Part shown: one piece after another, positions 41,891 through 41,974 of the stretch | Position numbering within the stretch: position 1 is the stretch's first letter | Layout: the number at the start of each line of letters is the position of its first letter | NCBI GenBank assembly: GCA_944390355.1 | Contig: CALXPT010000015.1 | Coordinates: 1 to 41,974, forward strand | Length of the DNA: 41,974 bases | Direction: 5' to 3' | Source of the DNA: an uncultured Alphaproteobacteria bacterium | GTDB taxonomy: Bacteria > Pseudomonadota > Alphaproteobacteria > RF32 > CAG-239 | Made by a program: the position numbers and the translations under genes | Notes under the pieces: model-generated | Database searches by the model: none | The model's input: the letters and a program-made list of their open reading frames with translations, nothing else | Told to the model about the DNA's origin: nothing

Positions 41891-41974
41891 TACGAAGCTC
41901 TAGCGATGCGAACGCAGTTCGGAGTTGCTAGTTGGTGAGCGTTAGATAGAACGCGAACCTTACGAAACGAGGAG
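41891..41974. other. GC-rich segment with nested inverted repeats at the right edge
   Basis: Much richer in GC than the rest of the window. Nested pairs: gctc (41897-41900)/gagc (41937-41940), tagc (41901-41904)/gcta (41927-41930), cgaac (41909-41913)/gttcg (41917-41921), and a separate hairpin gcgtt (41939-41943)/aacgc (41950-41954). No ORF visible. It could be a structured RNA, a repeat or the edge of an inserted element; the window ends inside it. Confidence 0.45.

Overview
The window looks like a chromosomal segment of a low-GC, motile, Gram-negative alphaproteobacterium. The evidence is an flgB-flgC-fliE flagellar operon, a CcrM-type GANTC adenine methyltransferase, and the gatB/YqeY-like - dnaG - rpoD order. 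Ppx/GppA next to rlmE and a DUF3015/DUF4105 envelope pair fit the same picture. The AT-rich sequence, with many orphan genes, resembles host-associated (gut-type) alphaproteobacteria. That placement is inference from gene content, not a database match.

Layout. 1-240: two tandem copies of a 120-bp palindromic element. 244-1902: flagellar rod genes and a divergent FlhB-tail-like gene. 1914-8934: housekeeping genes on the minus strand (rsmB-like, rlmE, two tandem ppx/gppA paralogues, ccrM, rnhB, queH, a uracil/hypoxanthine-DNA glycosylase). 9145-13143: single-gene units of mostly unknown membrane or lipoproteins. 13234-22545: a ten-gene minus-strand operon for a surface glycan, combining dTDP-3-acetamido-3,6-dideoxyhexose genes, glycosyltransferases, a sulfotransferase-like gene and a phosphonate pathway. 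22835-23020: a remnant of the metalloprotease-like gene at 11248. 23034-24641: CoA-disulfide-reductase-like enzyme with a rhodanese domain. 24782-28478: more orphan single-gene units, a metallophosphoesterase and a CAU tRNA. 28595-33223: rpoD, dnaG and gatB/YqeY-like. 33387-36302: an orphan gene and the DUF4105/DUF3015 pair. 36571-39666 (plus strand): greA, trxB, DUF2157 and GDYXXLXY-type genes. 39708-41543: a large membrane protein. 41689-41845: tRNA-Pro(UGG) and tRNA-Arg(UCU), followed by a GC-rich structured segment at the right edge.

How the genes work together. In the glycan operon, PEP mutase (fused to a cytidylyltransferase), phosphonopyruvate decarboxylase and an iron-type alcohol dehydrogenase would convert PEP to 2-hydroxyethylphosphonate and activate it as a CMP derivative. 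FdtA/FdtB/FdtC-like enzymes would make a dTDP-3-acetamido sugar. Two GT2 enzymes, one GT-D-fold enzyme and the sulfotransferase-like protein would assemble or decorate the glycan. The operon lies between an intact and a deleted copy of the same metalloprotease-like gene in the same orientation, which suggests an island that moves or was gained by recombination.

A second theme is a set of about a dozen orphan genes spread over the window. Most share one architecture: a strong sigma-70-like promoter, a short AT-rich leader with a TTTAATTTAAATTT-like core, no Shine-Dalgarno sequence, and a private hairpin terminator. The housekeeping and glycan genes mostly have ordinary Shine-Dalgarno sites.
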